Origin: Xenopus tropicalis
Taxonomy: Eukaryota; Chordata; Amphibia; Anura; Pipidae
Direction of reading: 5' to 3'
DNA: 64,000 nucleotides
Assembly: GCF_000004195.4 (NCBI RefSeq)
Contig: NC_030685.2
Span: 54,388,016 to 54,452,015 of the forward strand
The position numbers and the translations under genes were made by a program. The notes beneath the pieces are model-generated. The model was not told where the DNA came from, made no database searches, and worked only from the letters and a program-made list of their open reading frames with translations. Shown here in pieces: positions 31,722 through 43,282 of the stretch. Positions within the stretch are counted from its first letter, which is position 1; the number at the start of each line of letters is the position of its first letter.

Positions 31722-32866
31722 TCAGGATGCCAGTATTTTGCAACAAAATGCACAAAGTGGCGACTGATACTGGATACTGACCACCTAGCAGTGTAACTGC
31801 ACCTATAGCAACACTTGAATATAGGACAGCCGTTTCATTTCTCACATGTTCCACATGGCAAGAGCAAGATTTTTTTTTAATCTACATTAGAAAAATCTGT
31901 GGTTTATTTATTGAGAGTAACAATAGTTTAAAGTTTAAAGTAAAGTGATATTAACAGTAAATGAATGCATTTCATAGAAAATGTTAAAATTGAACAATGG
32001 GAAGTAAAAAACTAGTGTGATACAGCCAATAAAATAAAAAAAAAAATCCTACATCATACAGCCAACAAATCTGTAGCATTAAACATGGGATACTATGTTG
32101 TCTGGAATCTTAGATCTCCCAAAATGATACATTTTATTCACTCCTAGAAATATAAACATGTGATTACATTTCCAAAAGACATTTGCACCTTGGATTCTTT
32201 TTTGTTTTGCTTGTGTTCGTATTGCCCTTGTGAACCTAGACTAAATTATAGACCGTTTTGGGCATGTTTGATGTTAGCTTTATACAATTTAGGCATCAAG
32301 TTTTTAAAAGCAGTTCTGTTCTGTTTACCATGTTGGGGTTGTGGCTGTTGTCACTGGTCAACACTCACATGTCTAAATGTAATGGTCTCTTGTGCCAAGG
32401 TTTGACAAGATATATTGTGACAGAGACCCTCCTGTTCTTGTAAAATCAGGCAATGCCTTTTACATAAACAAGAAGCAGCCAGTATGGTTTTGGGTGCATC
32501 TCCACCAACACATTTTATTTGAGAACTGCCTCTTCTAGCAGTGTCAGAATAGCTCACTGAAGTCAGTAAGAACTGGCCAGCATGATAGGGGTCATTTCTA
32601 GACCAGATCAAAATATGCTGGAGCAGAGAATTTTACGATCACCAGCAAAGTGGGTAGTTTGCACTTTTATGTGGAGTAAGTTGTGCATAAAACCACTTTC
32701 ATTAAACATACTTAAAATGAGATCTAGTTTCTGTATATTTGAGCTCGCTGCAGCTCAGTGCTAAAATAATGATGAACTTGTAAAATAATGACTATATTGA
32801 AAATGCTTGAAGTCTTGTTAGAAACATGCGATAAGCCACATTATTTTAGATCTAATTTATAATAAA
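31722..32866 (+). other. Probable CD28 3' UTR
   Basis: AATAAA at 32028-32033 (beside an A-rich run) and at 32861-32866 are candidate poly(A) signals, so the mRNA may end near 32.05 or 32.88 kb. The sequence between lacks transposon ends, unlike most of the window, which favours a transcribed UTR. The exact end is unknown. Confidence 0.5.
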
Positions 32867-33954
32867 AGTCAGAACATTTGCACCAAGTATGTTAACCCAT
32901 GGCAACCAATCAGATGTTACCTTTACCATAATGATATTCTGTTTACTACAGGTTTTCTCTTAGAAATGTGTTTATTCTTTTTATATTCCACAATAAATTT
33001 CTGGATATAGAACCAAGTTGTAGCAAAAGGTTTTCCTTTCTTTCTAAAATTACTATTAAAAAACCTGTTAGCACAAAATGACATATAGAATGTGCACATC
33101 TGCATGACAGCACTGTAGACTGTGTTTACAATGTTTATGTTGATCCAATCTAGGGATGTAGGTGCTGTTCAAGTCAGGTGAGTTTTATTTTTGCACAGGT
33201 TAAATACACAAGGAAAGCACTGAAGACACTCAGCCATTAGGTACACAATTTTTTTTTTAGCTCAAAGTGTATGTCACAGCTATTAACCTAAAGAGAAGCA
33301 TACACAATAGGTCCAATTATACTGGAAGCATGGAATAAGTGGGGTAGGAAGTCAAAAACCCATTAATATCCCCCCCACATTTTCACATGAACTGCAGATA
33401 TTGGGGGCTATATAGGATTATGCATAAATAGTTATGTTTAGAGCCCTTTCATCCCACAGCCCAGCTTGTTAGGGGAAAGGGATGGGGCACAGTAGGTTGG
33501 TTAGCAAGTTGATTTTCAAGAACTTAGATCAAGAAGGCCAAAAGGAATTGTTTTTCTCTGTGAAATTCATCCATATTGTGAACTGGACCTCTAAACTCTA
33601 ACTGGCATATTTCTTAGTGGTTCCCTATAGTATCATCCCTCCCCTTTTACCAACCACCGCAAAGAAACACCCCCAGGATGGCCTTGCTCCTTGTACCAAT
33701 CTTGAGCTAGGGGCTACCCCTTGAATACAATGCTGTAGTATTCAACGCATAAGCTAGGAAGTGTGTATAAGTTAGGAAGTGGCAGATGACACAGGCCGCA
33801 ATAGGGGCCTGTCTGTATCAGTGCGGGGTGCAGACAGCAGTCAGGTCTAGCACACCTTAGTTCTCTTGCACTTCATCCCTCAGTCATGGTAAATAACCTC
33901 CAATCTTGTTGTCAAGTGCACATGCCCAGTAGACAGCAGAGGACTGGAAGACAA
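32867..33954. other. No recognisable feature
   Basis: No exon or transposon ends seen. Short phrases such as CATGGCAACCAATCAGATG at about 32898 recur in Xenopus-type MITEs, but no complete element is visible. Confidence 0.4.
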
Positions 33955-34112
33955 GCGGGGGGATATTATTTACCAATTCTGATATTGTTAAGAATATTGT
34001 TCCAAATACTATAAGTGAAAAATATTGGACTTTATGGAAAATCCCTCGCTTAACAAAATTAATATTATAAGTCATTAATTTTTTTGAAATTCAACAGGAA
34101 AATAAGAGGTCT

Positions 34113-34747
34113 TGTCAGGATCAGCCAGGATTCGAACACCACTTGAGGTGTTCCTGGCGGCGTGCATTTGCCTCTGTAGCCACTAGGGTCATTTTGGGCG
34201 GTCAGTTTGATTCTTCTCTTGTCTGTCATCTGCTTTCTCTCTGCTCCCTTTCCTTCGCCCACCTCATTAACCTCATATGTTTCCCATCTCCTAATCTTCA
34301 CCCTTTATAAGCCTTTCCCTGACCATTGCCCCTTGCTTGGTCATTAATTGTCTCTTGTGACCCTGCCTCCGTGTTCCTGGGACTTTTCTTGTTTCGTGCT
34401 GGTTCCAAGCTCCAGTTCTGTGTCCTGATCCTGCTTTCTGCCTTGTTCCTGTTCTCTGGTGCCCTTCCTAGTTCTGCCTTGATTTCTCGGTTTTGACCTT
34501 GGCCTGTCCTCAACTTAGCTTGACTGCCGCTTGCCCTGACCTTTTGCCTGTTTTGGATTCCGCCTTTGCCTGCCGTGTTATATATGCAGTGTGTATTTCC
34601 ATTGTGTGCACTAGTTATTAAAGTTCTTCATTATCATCATGGCCTCTGACACCAGTTCTGTGATCTATGGTTACACTCCGGGTTACCCAGTTTTCAGGCT
34701 CCCACCTTCCTGGTACTCCACGGCGTCTCCTCAGGGAGATCGTGACA
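34113..34747 (+). mobile_element. Solo LTR with perfect 5-bp TSD
   Basis: Starts TGTCAGGATCAGCC and ends GATCGTGACA, the TG...CA form of LTRs, and is flanked by GGTCT on both sides (34108-34112, 34748-34752). Length is 635 bp. A TATATAT stretch at about 34577 and TTATTAAAG at about 34616 could be a promoter or poly(A) region. No internal coding region remains, so this is a recombined solo LTR of an LTR retrotransposon, probably Gypsy-type given the 5-bp duplication. GGATTCGAACACC at 34128 resembles a tRNA B box by chance. Confidence 0.85.
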
Positions 34748-34966
34748 GGTCTGTAGATACAACTGCTAATTTCCTGGTCTAATTTCTTGAAATGTGAAAT
34801 TCTCCCAACACAAAATGTCCAAAATGTAATGCTAATGGATTTTTGGACATGCCCAAAAATCTCTTTACTATGGAAAGAAGTAGAATTTTTTTGTAAACTC
34901 TATGCCTAATTTATTAGACCATAAAATTGATAATTACATTCTAGATCTTGAAGTCCAGAGATAAAT

Positions 34967-35239
34967 AGTGATGAGAGAATCTGTCCAGTTTCACTTTGCC
35001 AAAAAATTAATAAAACGGCGAAGAATTCGCGAAACGCTGGTGCCACACAACTATTTTGATGTGCGCACCTTTTTTGATGCGGCTACGCCTTTTTTGACGT
35101 GGCCGTACTCGATTTTTACACAACAGTGCCTATTTTGATGTGACCCCGCCTTATTATGGCGCAACCAAGAATTTTGCCAATGGCGAGATGCGGAGTGTAG
35201 CTGCAAAACCATGCCTGGTGAAAAGATTTGCTCACCACT
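34967..35239. mobile_element. AGTGATGxGxGAA-type MITE
   Basis: Left end AGTGATGAGAGAATCTGTCC and right end TTTGCTCACCACT are inverted repeats. Interior AAACGGCGAAGAATTCGCGAAACG is typical of this family, and four degenerate repeats of TTTTTGATGxGGC follow at 35065-35160. Flanks GAGATA on both sides suggest a diverged 8-bp (hAT) duplication. Confidence 0.65.
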
Positions 35240-35634
35240 AGAGATACGTAAAGTTAATCAATTTCCTTCATATCTTGATGACCTTCACTAGAAAAGCAAT
35301 ATTTTTCCCTTGGCTATCCAATGATTCTCCTAACTTATTTTATTTTATGTTAAAAACCCTATTCTAGGGATTGTCCATTAAGATTAAAAAATAATTTCAG
35401 GAATCGTTGGGAAATGTTTCTAAATATTTCTGACAAGAAAGATAGAAAATGTATTGAAACGCTTCTAGAGGGTTCTAAATGCAATAACAATAATATAAAT
35501 AGATGAGGTCTAATTTCTCATTGTTTATTTGACAATCGTTATCTGTCTATCTCTCTGTCTATCTCTCTTATGTTCTATCCTTTCTCTTTTATTTTCTATG
35601 TTTATTTCTCTGAGTTATATATTAGGGCTCTGGC

Positions 35635-35916
35635 ACACGGGGAGATTAGTCGCCCGCGGCAAAACTCCCTGTTCGCGGGCGACTAATCTCCCCGAGTTGC
35701 CTTCCCCTGCCATCCCATCGGCGACAATGTAAGTCGCCGGTGGGATGGCAGATGCGGCGGGGCGATTTTGGGAAATCGCGCCGCCGCGTGTGCCATCCTG
35801 CCGGCGACTTACATGTTCGCCGGTGGGATGGCGGGTCATGGCAACTCGGGGAGATTAGTTGCCCGCGAACAGGGAGTTTTGCCGCGGGCGACTAATCTCC
35901 CCGTGTGCCAGAGCCC
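35635..35916. mobile_element. Palindromic MITE, GGGCTCTGGCACACGG family, long form
   Basis: GGGCTCTGGCACACGGGGAG and its exact complement bound the element, with TTA on both sides (35632-35634, 35917-35919). GACTAATCTCCCCG occurs in both orientations and the two halves pair almost fully. It explains the open frames on both strands here. Confidence 0.9.
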
Positions 35917-36205
35917 TTATAGTTTTTTTTACTTGGTTCTTTTGACAAATTGATCACTTTAATGTTTTCACATAGATCTTCTACGATGTGTGCAACAGTT
36001 TTAGCGGTTATCTATAGCTGGTTTTATTGACCTTCGAATATAAGCTTATTCTATCTTATATTTCATAATTCTGTTATGATTACCTTTGTAATATATTTTC
36101 TATTGTTCTTAGGACATTCTTTATACCTTACATTTTATAAATGTATACTCCCTCCTTTAAAATTGAAAAAGCAATAAAAAGTTTTTTAAAGAAAAAGAAA
36201 GAAGA

Positions 36206-36409
36206 CAAACGGCATGTCATGGTGGTCACCAACCTCGCTATAAATTTGAATATTTTCAAGCAGGGCCAACCTGGGGGGCCAGTATATAGAAAAAGAAACT
36301 CTGATTTAAATTGCACTTTAGTTCTCCTTTAGGTTAACTGACTTCAAGGGTCTAGACTTTGGTTTGGCTAAGCACTGAAGATTTATCCATTCAACAAATA
36401 TTTCTGGGA
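36206..36409. other. Unassigned
   Basis: GGTGGTCACCAACCTCG...GGGGGGCCAGTATATAG looks like a repeat fragment. No boundaries can be given. Confidence 0.35.
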
Positions 36410-36419
36410 TTCAGTTGTT

Positions 36420-38517
36420 TTTTTTTTTTTTTTAAACATTTTATTGAAGTTTTGCAATAAACATGTAAGATGAATAATGACAAATTATTTAAACATAGGT
36501 TGTACAACAATAGTCACATTCGACAGTTTGTCCTTCAAAAAGATAAGAAATGAAGAAAATAGAATGCTTACAGAGAAACAAAATAAGTAATATAAATACA
36601 GAAAAACAAAACAAAAACAAATTAACTAACTTTGCCCAGTGGATAAACTATAAAAAGAAAAGGAAAGAAAAGTTTCCTAGAGAGCAAAATCAAGGATAAT
36701 TTTGCTTATATGTTCATGGATTATTGAAATAAATCTATATATACAGCATTTTATAAATCTGATCCTTATTACTTATATCTATAGCATTAAAGAAAAATGA
36801 CCATGTATTTTTAAAAGGAATCCTGGATTTAGGTTCACTTGTTTTTGCTTTGATGGCCTCTTGCCAGCTAAGCTGATTAAGATAAGAAATAATTTCTGTT
36901 ATAGGAGGGGTTTCCTCTTTTACCCAATAATAAAATAATGCTTTTTTAGAGGCAGCCATAAACAAAAATAATAATTTATCAATTTTTTTGTGCTAAGGAG
37001 ACTGGTAAAATGCTTGATAACACCTCCTCTTTTTTAATGTGTAATAGGGCGAAACTAGGAGATAACTTTATATTTAAATTCAACCTGTGGTTCAAGAATC
37101 TTTCCGCCATGTTCCAGAAGTTACCAATCTTCGGACAAGACCATAGGTAGTGGAATAAATTAACACCAGTTTCATTACATTTGGGGCAAAAAGAGTTTGT
37201 TTTAAAGCACTTATTATGAATAAAAAGTTTTCCATATCCTAAATGGACAAGTTTGAATTGCTGAATCCTCCAGCTTTGAGCAAAAATCCGATTGTTGAAT
37301 TCATGCATAGACTTAACCAATTGCGAAGGGGATATAAAGTGTTGTAGATAAACAGACCACTTAGCAGACACATTCTCTAAGGGATGATTATCTTGGGCAA
37401 AAACATCCCAGAATGTACCAGAAAGAATGTTGATTTTTATATTATGTGGTTTGTCTTTAAATTCTAATATTGCCTCTGCCAGTCTATGTTTAGTGACAAC
37501 AAAATTGTCTTTATTGTGAGTCACTGATAAACCACATTGGCAGGCTAAGTAAAAGTATTTATCAATTTCAAGTAACTAGAATTTTTCTTTAAACAATGGC
37601 CAGGGAATTAAAGGATAATTGTTTGGATCTAGTAGGTCTTTCATCAATATGATGTTTTTTTCTCAGATATTAGTAAAAAGGAAGAAGACCTTAATGGGTC
37701 AGAGGTTTTCAATAGAAGTTTAACTGGCATGAAGGGAGTTTGAGAATAACTGAAGCCATGGCTGGAGAATAGATATTTCCATACAAAAATAGTGTCCCGA
37801 TATAGAGGATTCCTTTTAATATCTCTTGGTAAATTACTCCATTTACAGGTATGGGACCCATTATCCAGAATGCTCGGGACCAAGGGTATTCCGGATAAGG
37901 GGTCTTTCCGTAATTTGGATCTCAGCACCTTAAGTCTACTAAAAAATCAATAAAACATTAATTAAACCCAATAGGATTGTTTTGCATCCAATAAGGATTA
38001 ATTATATCTTAGTTGGGATCAATTAAAAGGTTCTGTTTTATTTCTACAGAGAAAAAGGAAATCAGTTTTAAAATTCTGAATTATTTGATTAAAATGGGGC
38101 CTATGGGAGACGGGCATGCCGTAATTCGGAGCTTTCTGGATAACGGGTTTCCGGATAAGGGGTCCGATACCTGTACTATGTAATGCAGAAAATATATCAG
38201 AATAAGGTTCATGGAGTAATTCTATTTCTGGGTTGGTGTATTTGCTACTTTGAAAGATCCATTCAATAAGGTATCTTGTTAGAGCAGACAGGTTAAATGT
38301 TCTAAAATTTGGTATTTTTAGTCCACCAAGTTTAGCAGGTCCCCTTAATTTGGACAAAGCTATTTTCGATTTTTTTTCATTCCAAATAAATTTCACAAGT
38401 GCAGAATCTAGCTTTCTAATATCTGAGTGTCTAATAAGTAAAGGTAAGTTGATTAAAGAATAAATCCGTTTAGGAAAGATTAAAGTTTTGAAAAAGATCA
38501 CCCTGCCTTTTAAATTT
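36420..38517 (-). mobile_element. L1-like LINE, 5'-truncated, ORF2 C-terminal half
   Basis: Read on the minus strand: the end of the reverse transcriptase (FIWNEKKSKIALSKLRGPAK, GGLKIPNF; 38501 down to 38176), then after an inserted MITE the downstream region (NLPRDIKRNPLYRD; SWRIQQFKLVHLGYGK) and a zinc-knuckle-like segment CPKCNETGVNLFHYLWSCPK at about 37190-37110. The 3' end is a poly(A) tail, seen as a T run at 36420. A probable target duplication is TTCAG(T/C)TG(T/G)TTTTT at 36410 and 38517. The reading frame is mostly intact over 181 codons (37524-36979), which suggests a fairly recent insertion, but stops and frameshifts show that it is not functional. Confidence 0.88.
37846..38173. 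mobile_element. Tc1/mariner-like CAGGTAT MITE nested in the LINE
   Basis: CAGGTATGGGACCC and GGTCCGATACCTG ends with TA duplications (37844-37845, 38174-38175). The LINE coding sequence continues on both sides, so this insertion is younger than the LINE. Confidence 0.93.
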
Positions 38518-38530
38518 TCAGCTGGTTTTT

Positions 38531-39888
38531 AATTGAGTCCTGGCTTTGGTGCACCTTAGAAACCATTGGGCTCATTTACATTTGCAAGCACAGTAGCAGT
38601 ACCCGCAATTTCCCCACAGACAGTTGCACATTAAACTACTTCCTGTTTCTTAGTTCTTCCTGCCTTCTATTCCAAACTGAGTGCTGCTGCTGCACCTACT
38701 GATACAGGGGAACCCTAGAGCTGCCGCCACCTCTGAACCAGGAAAAAGAATAGGGTACACATGTTACACCAGGCAGATTTTAAAATGTTTTGGTGCAGTT
38801 GTGCCCTGTTTGCGATGTTACACATGCGCAGCCATTGGCACAACTGTCAAGAGAATCACTGCTTTGTGTTTGCAATAATGCTGGAATTCTGGGGGAAAAG
38901 GGTGCATTATGGGAAAAAATGGCGATTGTGCTAAAAATTGCACTATATTTCAGGTCAGCACAGGTAATTCTCTTTAGAGCTCTTTATTTTTAAAGCTATG
39001 CAAATGATAAAGGGAATCCTTACAGGAGAGAGAGAGAAAACATTATTTAAAAATTATTTAGATAAGTATTCAACAGTTTTGATAATCTTCCCATTTACAG
39101 AACTGTTTCCAAATTGTAATGGAAGATGTAGTTTTGGGGTAAAACTGAACTGGCAGATGTGATATACATGTAATGACAATGCAAATGTTTGTATTGTTGT
39201 CTTTTTAATCAAGTGTAACCAGGTTTTATCTGGTTTTGAAATTTCATCTGCGTTTCTAAGCATCAATATAAATTTCAAATGTGATGCAAACTTGTACTTT
39301 CTGGGTATCTCACACCTCAAATACCAGGTTACTCAAAGAAAGTTTTTGTCCCATTTTCTGTCAATGTCCGTCATCAATGTACCTTGTGCGGAAAATCAGA
39401 ATATTGAGAGGTGCATCTTATTGCTTTTTTTTTTTTATAAAAATGAGCAGGGAAAAGATTGAAGGATGCAGCCCATAAGCCGTTGTTAGCAGTGCGGTTT
39501 GAGCAAAGTGCAAGAGACAGATAAAGCAGGTGACACAGACAGATATCATTCACCAGAGGATGTGTGTAGGTGTGAGAGGTGGTTTGTCAAAATGCTTACT
39601 GTGCACCTAGAGTTTCGTGTTCTTAATATTGTTCTTCATGTTTTTTTTGGGGTGTTGGGTTTAAAAACAAGTATTGATTGCTAGCTGTTTTTTTTATCCC
39701 ACAAAATAATCCTAAAGAAAATGGATTCACGTGTTTAGAGAATTTGCATCACAGCCTTGTTTCAAAAAAGTTCCATTATTTAGAAAACTATAAATTCTTT
39801 TTCTAGCCAATTATTTCTAGAATCTACTAATCTCCCCTTGCAATACAAGCCTTATAAAGTCTCTGAGACAGTGTTTAAATACTTTAGG
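38531..39888. other. Unassigned, with MITE fragments
   Basis: About 38570-38960 carries phrases of a CATTTACATTTGCAAG-type MITE (GGGCTCATTTACA, TGCACATTAAAC, GCGCAGCCATTGGCAC), but paired ends are not clear. No exon recognised. Confidence 0.4.
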
Positions 39889-40253
39889 GGTCATTTACTT
39901 TGACTTAAATGCAATTGCAAAAGTGCACCCCTAAGTGGTGATTGAAAAGGCACTTGCATCCCAGGACTGCTGTGCTCTGCACGTTGGCAGGTGTAAAGAA
40001 CAGGGCTCCATTGCCTGAACTTGCAATGAATGAAGCACAAGTTAAAGGATGGTTGGGGGAGGGGGGCACCCCAAATTTGCCTCTCCGCATGTAGACATCA
40101 CTGTATTCATGAAGCAAACTCAGGTGCCTGCACTATGCTTTATAGCACAGAGACCTGTAGCACTTATTGTGAATGCAGGGCAAGGCAAAAAGCAAAGTGT
40201 ATTGCACCTGTTTTTGCACTTTGCACCTCCCTCTGTACTTAGTAAATAATCTC
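39889..40253. mobile_element. Palindromic MITE, GGGGTCATTTACTTTG family
   Basis: Left GGGGTCATTTACTTTGAC and right TACTTAGTAAATAATCTCC are diverged inverted ends. GCAAAAGTGCACCCC near the left pairs in part with CACCTGTTTTTGCACTTTGC near the right. Ends are approximate, with no clear duplication. Confidence 0.55.
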
Positions 40254-41030
40254 CTTTGTGTATGCCCCAAGAAGTGGCTCTTGGTCCAACTGAGATACCT
40301 TCTGCACAAATATGTATTATATTTCTCTCTTTTGGACACAATTTTAAAATTTCTAGTGCAATAGAAAATGGGTCCTTAGGTTTTGCAATAGTAAGATTGT
40401 GTTTGTCAGATAGTATTGGACATAGGGCACAGCTCGGGCATAAGTAAGGCAAGCATTAGCCACAGTTGGCTTCACCAATTCCTGGGGAGGAATAGTAAAG
40501 AGTAAAGAAAAACTGCAGTCATACATCACTTCATTTCCTTTGTAATGAGGAGCTTATCCAGCACCAATGTTCCTGTAGCGCTACACATGGACCCATGGCA
40601 CCTTCAGTTTCATGTATTAATCAAATCCCATATTTCATCGCTTGGGAGAGAGTATTTTAAGGCCCCTACAATCTCCTATTCATTTAACTGTGCTGTTGTT
40701 ACACAGTCTGTTAGCACAATTATCTAGATATTCAGCTGGTGCCAAGCAAGGGGCAAGTAGCTCATGTGAGAGGTACAAGATTGAGATTAGGACTGGTTCC
40801 TCTGGAAAAGAAATGGGGTTATGTAATAAAAGGCATTAAGTTTGCCCAGTAGTAGTTAGCCATAGCAACCAATCAGCAGGAAAATTTTACTAGTCACCTG
40901 TTTAAAAGCAGACTTAGTGCCTTTTATTACATATGGGGGATAGGGTTTTCTTTGGTTATTAAAGTGCTCTGGGAATAGGTGTGGAGTACTGACATGTTTA
41001 ACTAGAAAGGGAAGTTTGAGAACAAACTTC
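40254..41030. other. Unassigned
   Basis: Contains a fragment, CATAGCAACCAATCAGCAGG at 40862, common in Xenopus MITEs. Overlapping frames on both strands at 40120-40450 lack any motif. Confidence 0.4.
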
Positions 41031-42590
41031 ATGTTGGGTTGAAAAACAGGAAGTCACTAAATGAAATCTGATCTGTTGTTGGTGCCGCCCAGTTTTTCTA
41101 ACCTTGGACCCACAGTTATATTGTAAAAACCATTGTGAAAGTTTGGGGACCCTGGTTTTAGTAGTGTCTGAATGGCTGCAACTTAAATTTCCCCACTGAA
41201 AGTCAACGAGTGACATCTGATTGGTGGCTCTGCCCCCTTTTTCTAACCTGGAACTGCAGTTACCCAGTGACTAACTCTGCAAAGCTTAGGGACCCTAGGA
41301 TTAATAGTTACAGAATGGCCCCAGTATGAATTGAAACCAATAAAAGTCAATAGGTAAATTGTGATTGGTGGTTGGTGGGTGTGGCACTTTTTCTAACCTT
41401 GAGTTGAAGTCACCCAGTGACAAACAGTGGGCACCCTGGCATAAATTTAAAAGTGTGAGAATGGCAGCATTTTAAATTAAAACCAATTAAATTCAATGGA
41501 TGGAATCTGATTGGCTGTTAGTGGCCCAACCCACTTTTCCTATTTTTGAACTGCAGGCCCCCAGTGACCAACTTTGCAAAGTTTGTGGACTCAGGCATAA
41601 AAAGTAAATGTGATTTGGCTGTTAGTGGCTCCGCCCACTTTTTTCTAACTTTGAAATGGGCAAATGCCCAGTGACTAACTTTGGAAAGTTAGGGAACAAC
41701 CCTGGAATTAATACTGAAATAATGTAATCAGTTTAAATATAAACCATTGAAATTGAATGGGTGGAAATGGATTTGCTGTTGGTGGCTCCGCCCACTTGTT
41801 CTAACCCTGAATATGTAGTCATCCAGTGACTGACTGTGCAGAGTTTGGGAACCCTGACATAAATAGTGTGAGAAAGGCAGCATTTTAAATTTAAACCAAA
41901 AAAATTCAATAGGTGATGTCTGATTGGCTGTTGTTGGCCCCACCCACTTTTCTAAATTTGGAACATTTGGGGAACCTGACATTAGACATGTGAGAATGGC
42001 AGCAGTTAAAATTTCCCCACTGAAAACAATGAAAAAAATGTGATTGGCTTTTGGTGGCCCCGCCCACTTTGTCTAACCTTGAGTATGAAGTCACCCAGTG
42101 ACCAACTGTGAAAAGTTTGGGGACCCTGGTGTTAATACTGTGAGAATGGCAGCAGGTTGAATTTCCCCATTGAAAGTCAATAGGTAAAATCTGCTGTTGG
42201 TGGCTCCGCCCACTTTTCCTAACCTTGAACCGCAGCTGCCTGGTGCCTAACACTGAAAAGTTTGGGGAGCCTGGTGTTATTACTGTGAGAATGGCAGTAG
42301 GTTGGATTCTGCCAAGTCAATAGGTAAAGTCTGATTGGCTGTTCACAGCTCGGCCCACTTTTGGGCATCCAACAATCATCATATTTTCATTCAGGCTGAG
42401 CCCATGACTGTGTGATTCAAGTTTGGGGAGTGTAGCCTCAAAGCTGTAAGTTTGGCAGCAGTTTCAATTTCCCCATAAAAGTCAATGGGTGAAATTTGAT
42501 TGGCTGTTGTTGGCCCCTCCCACTTTGGGGGGTCATCCAACAAATGTTGCTGTTTCATTCGGTGTGACCCCATTATTATGTTATTCAAGT
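41031..42590. repeat. Diverged tandem array, about 11 units of about 105-165 bp
   Basis: Each unit follows the order: TGAGAATGGCAGCA / TTTAAA..., AxTCAATGGGT, TGATTGGCTGTTGGTGG, CTCCGCCCACTTTTTCTAACC, TGAACTGCAGTCACCCAGTG, AACTTTGCAAAGTTTGGGGA, CCCTGGxATTAATA. The TGATTGG-like box occurs near 41062, 41216, 41362, 41506, 41609, 41766, 41917, 42037, 42189, 42329 and 42495. Units differ by substitutions and small deletions, so the array is old. The short minus-strand frames, with repeated KVGG / QWGN phrases, are by-products. Confidence 0.88.
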
Positions 42591-42846
42591 TTGGGGGCTG
42601 TCCAGCATTCCTATTTTTATCCTGAAGGTTTTTGGAGAATTCATGTATTTGTTTGGCTCATATACCCCCCATATCTGGTGAGCAGGAAATCTCCCCAGAG
42701 TGTTGGTATATAAAGCAAGTTTTCACTTGTACTGAAATGAAAAATTCAATCTCTGAAATTCAGCACCAGGAAAAGAATTCTGCGCTTTCCCACAGAGTTT
42801 GTATTTAAAGATTGTGTGACGGTCCTGCAAGGTGGATTTATTGGGA
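42591..42846. other. Unassigned
   Basis: Between the tandem array and a LINE insertion; nothing recognised. Confidence 0.4.
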
Positions 42847-42860
42847 GCCGCAAGCAACTT

Positions 42861-43268
42861 TTTTTTTTTTTGTAACTTAAATTTTATTAAAGGTTGAGAG
42901 TTTCAAAGTCAAAAGAAAAATTACAAACACTGCATCTGAAGTGCAAATAACAGTATATCAGCTTAGTGCAAGTTACATGTAGCGTAATACATTTGTCAAT
43001 GCTTTTTTTAATCCCCTTCTCATGAGGGGGACATAGTAGTTTTTATGTTAAACCAAACAAAAAGAAAAAGGAGTAAAGGAGAAAATGAACAATGCCAAAT
43101 AAATTTAAAGTATAATGAAAGCAAGTACCAAGAGTTTCTACTGGTTATTTGTTGCACGTTGTTCCTGAGGTATATGTAAAAGTGATATTGTTATGTTGGT
43201 TTGGCTAGGAGTTCATATGGGGCCCAGATCGCTAGGAACTTATCAGATTTGTTTTGCGAATGTGCTAT
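42861..43268 (-). mobile_element. L1-like LINE 3' end, TSD 14 bp
   Basis: A 5'-truncated insertion on the minus strand. The T run at 42861 is its poly(A) tail. GCCGCAAGCAACTT is duplicated exactly at 42847-42860 and 43269-43282. The minus frame at its 5' edge reads SDKFLAIWAPYELLAKPT and then stops, as at the C-terminus of L1 ORF2. About 408 bp, non-functional. Confidence 0.88.
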
Positions 43269-43282
43269 GCCGCAAGCAACTT

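Larger units (their letters stand above)
33955..36205 (+). mobile_element. L1-like LINE 3' fragment, broken by three later insertions
   Basis: The + strand reads like an L1 ORF2 C-terminus: SDIVKNIVPNTISEKYWTLW before the LTR, then, after it, TKCPKCNANG and, shifted by one base, FWTCPKISLLWKEVEFFCKL. This matches the CPKC...LWSCPKIGNFW text of the better preserved LINE at 36420. It is interrupted by a solo LTR (34113), a hAT-like MITE (34967) and a palindromic MITE (35635), and seems to end in an A-rich stretch near 36200. Stops and frameshifts show that it is dead. The piece boundaries are approximate. Confidence 0.6.

Noticed and set aside
34128..34140. GGATTCGAACACC, like a tRNA or SINE B box on the minus strand
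   Set aside because: It lies inside the LTR; no A box at the right distance and no cloverleaf.
36735..36965. Separate small minus-strand gene
   Set aside because: It continues the L1-like element; phrases such as LFYYWVKEETPPITEII are in the ORF2 tail.
40120..40452. Overlapping frames of 60-110 codons on both strands
   Set aside because: They straddle the right end of a MITE and carry no motif.
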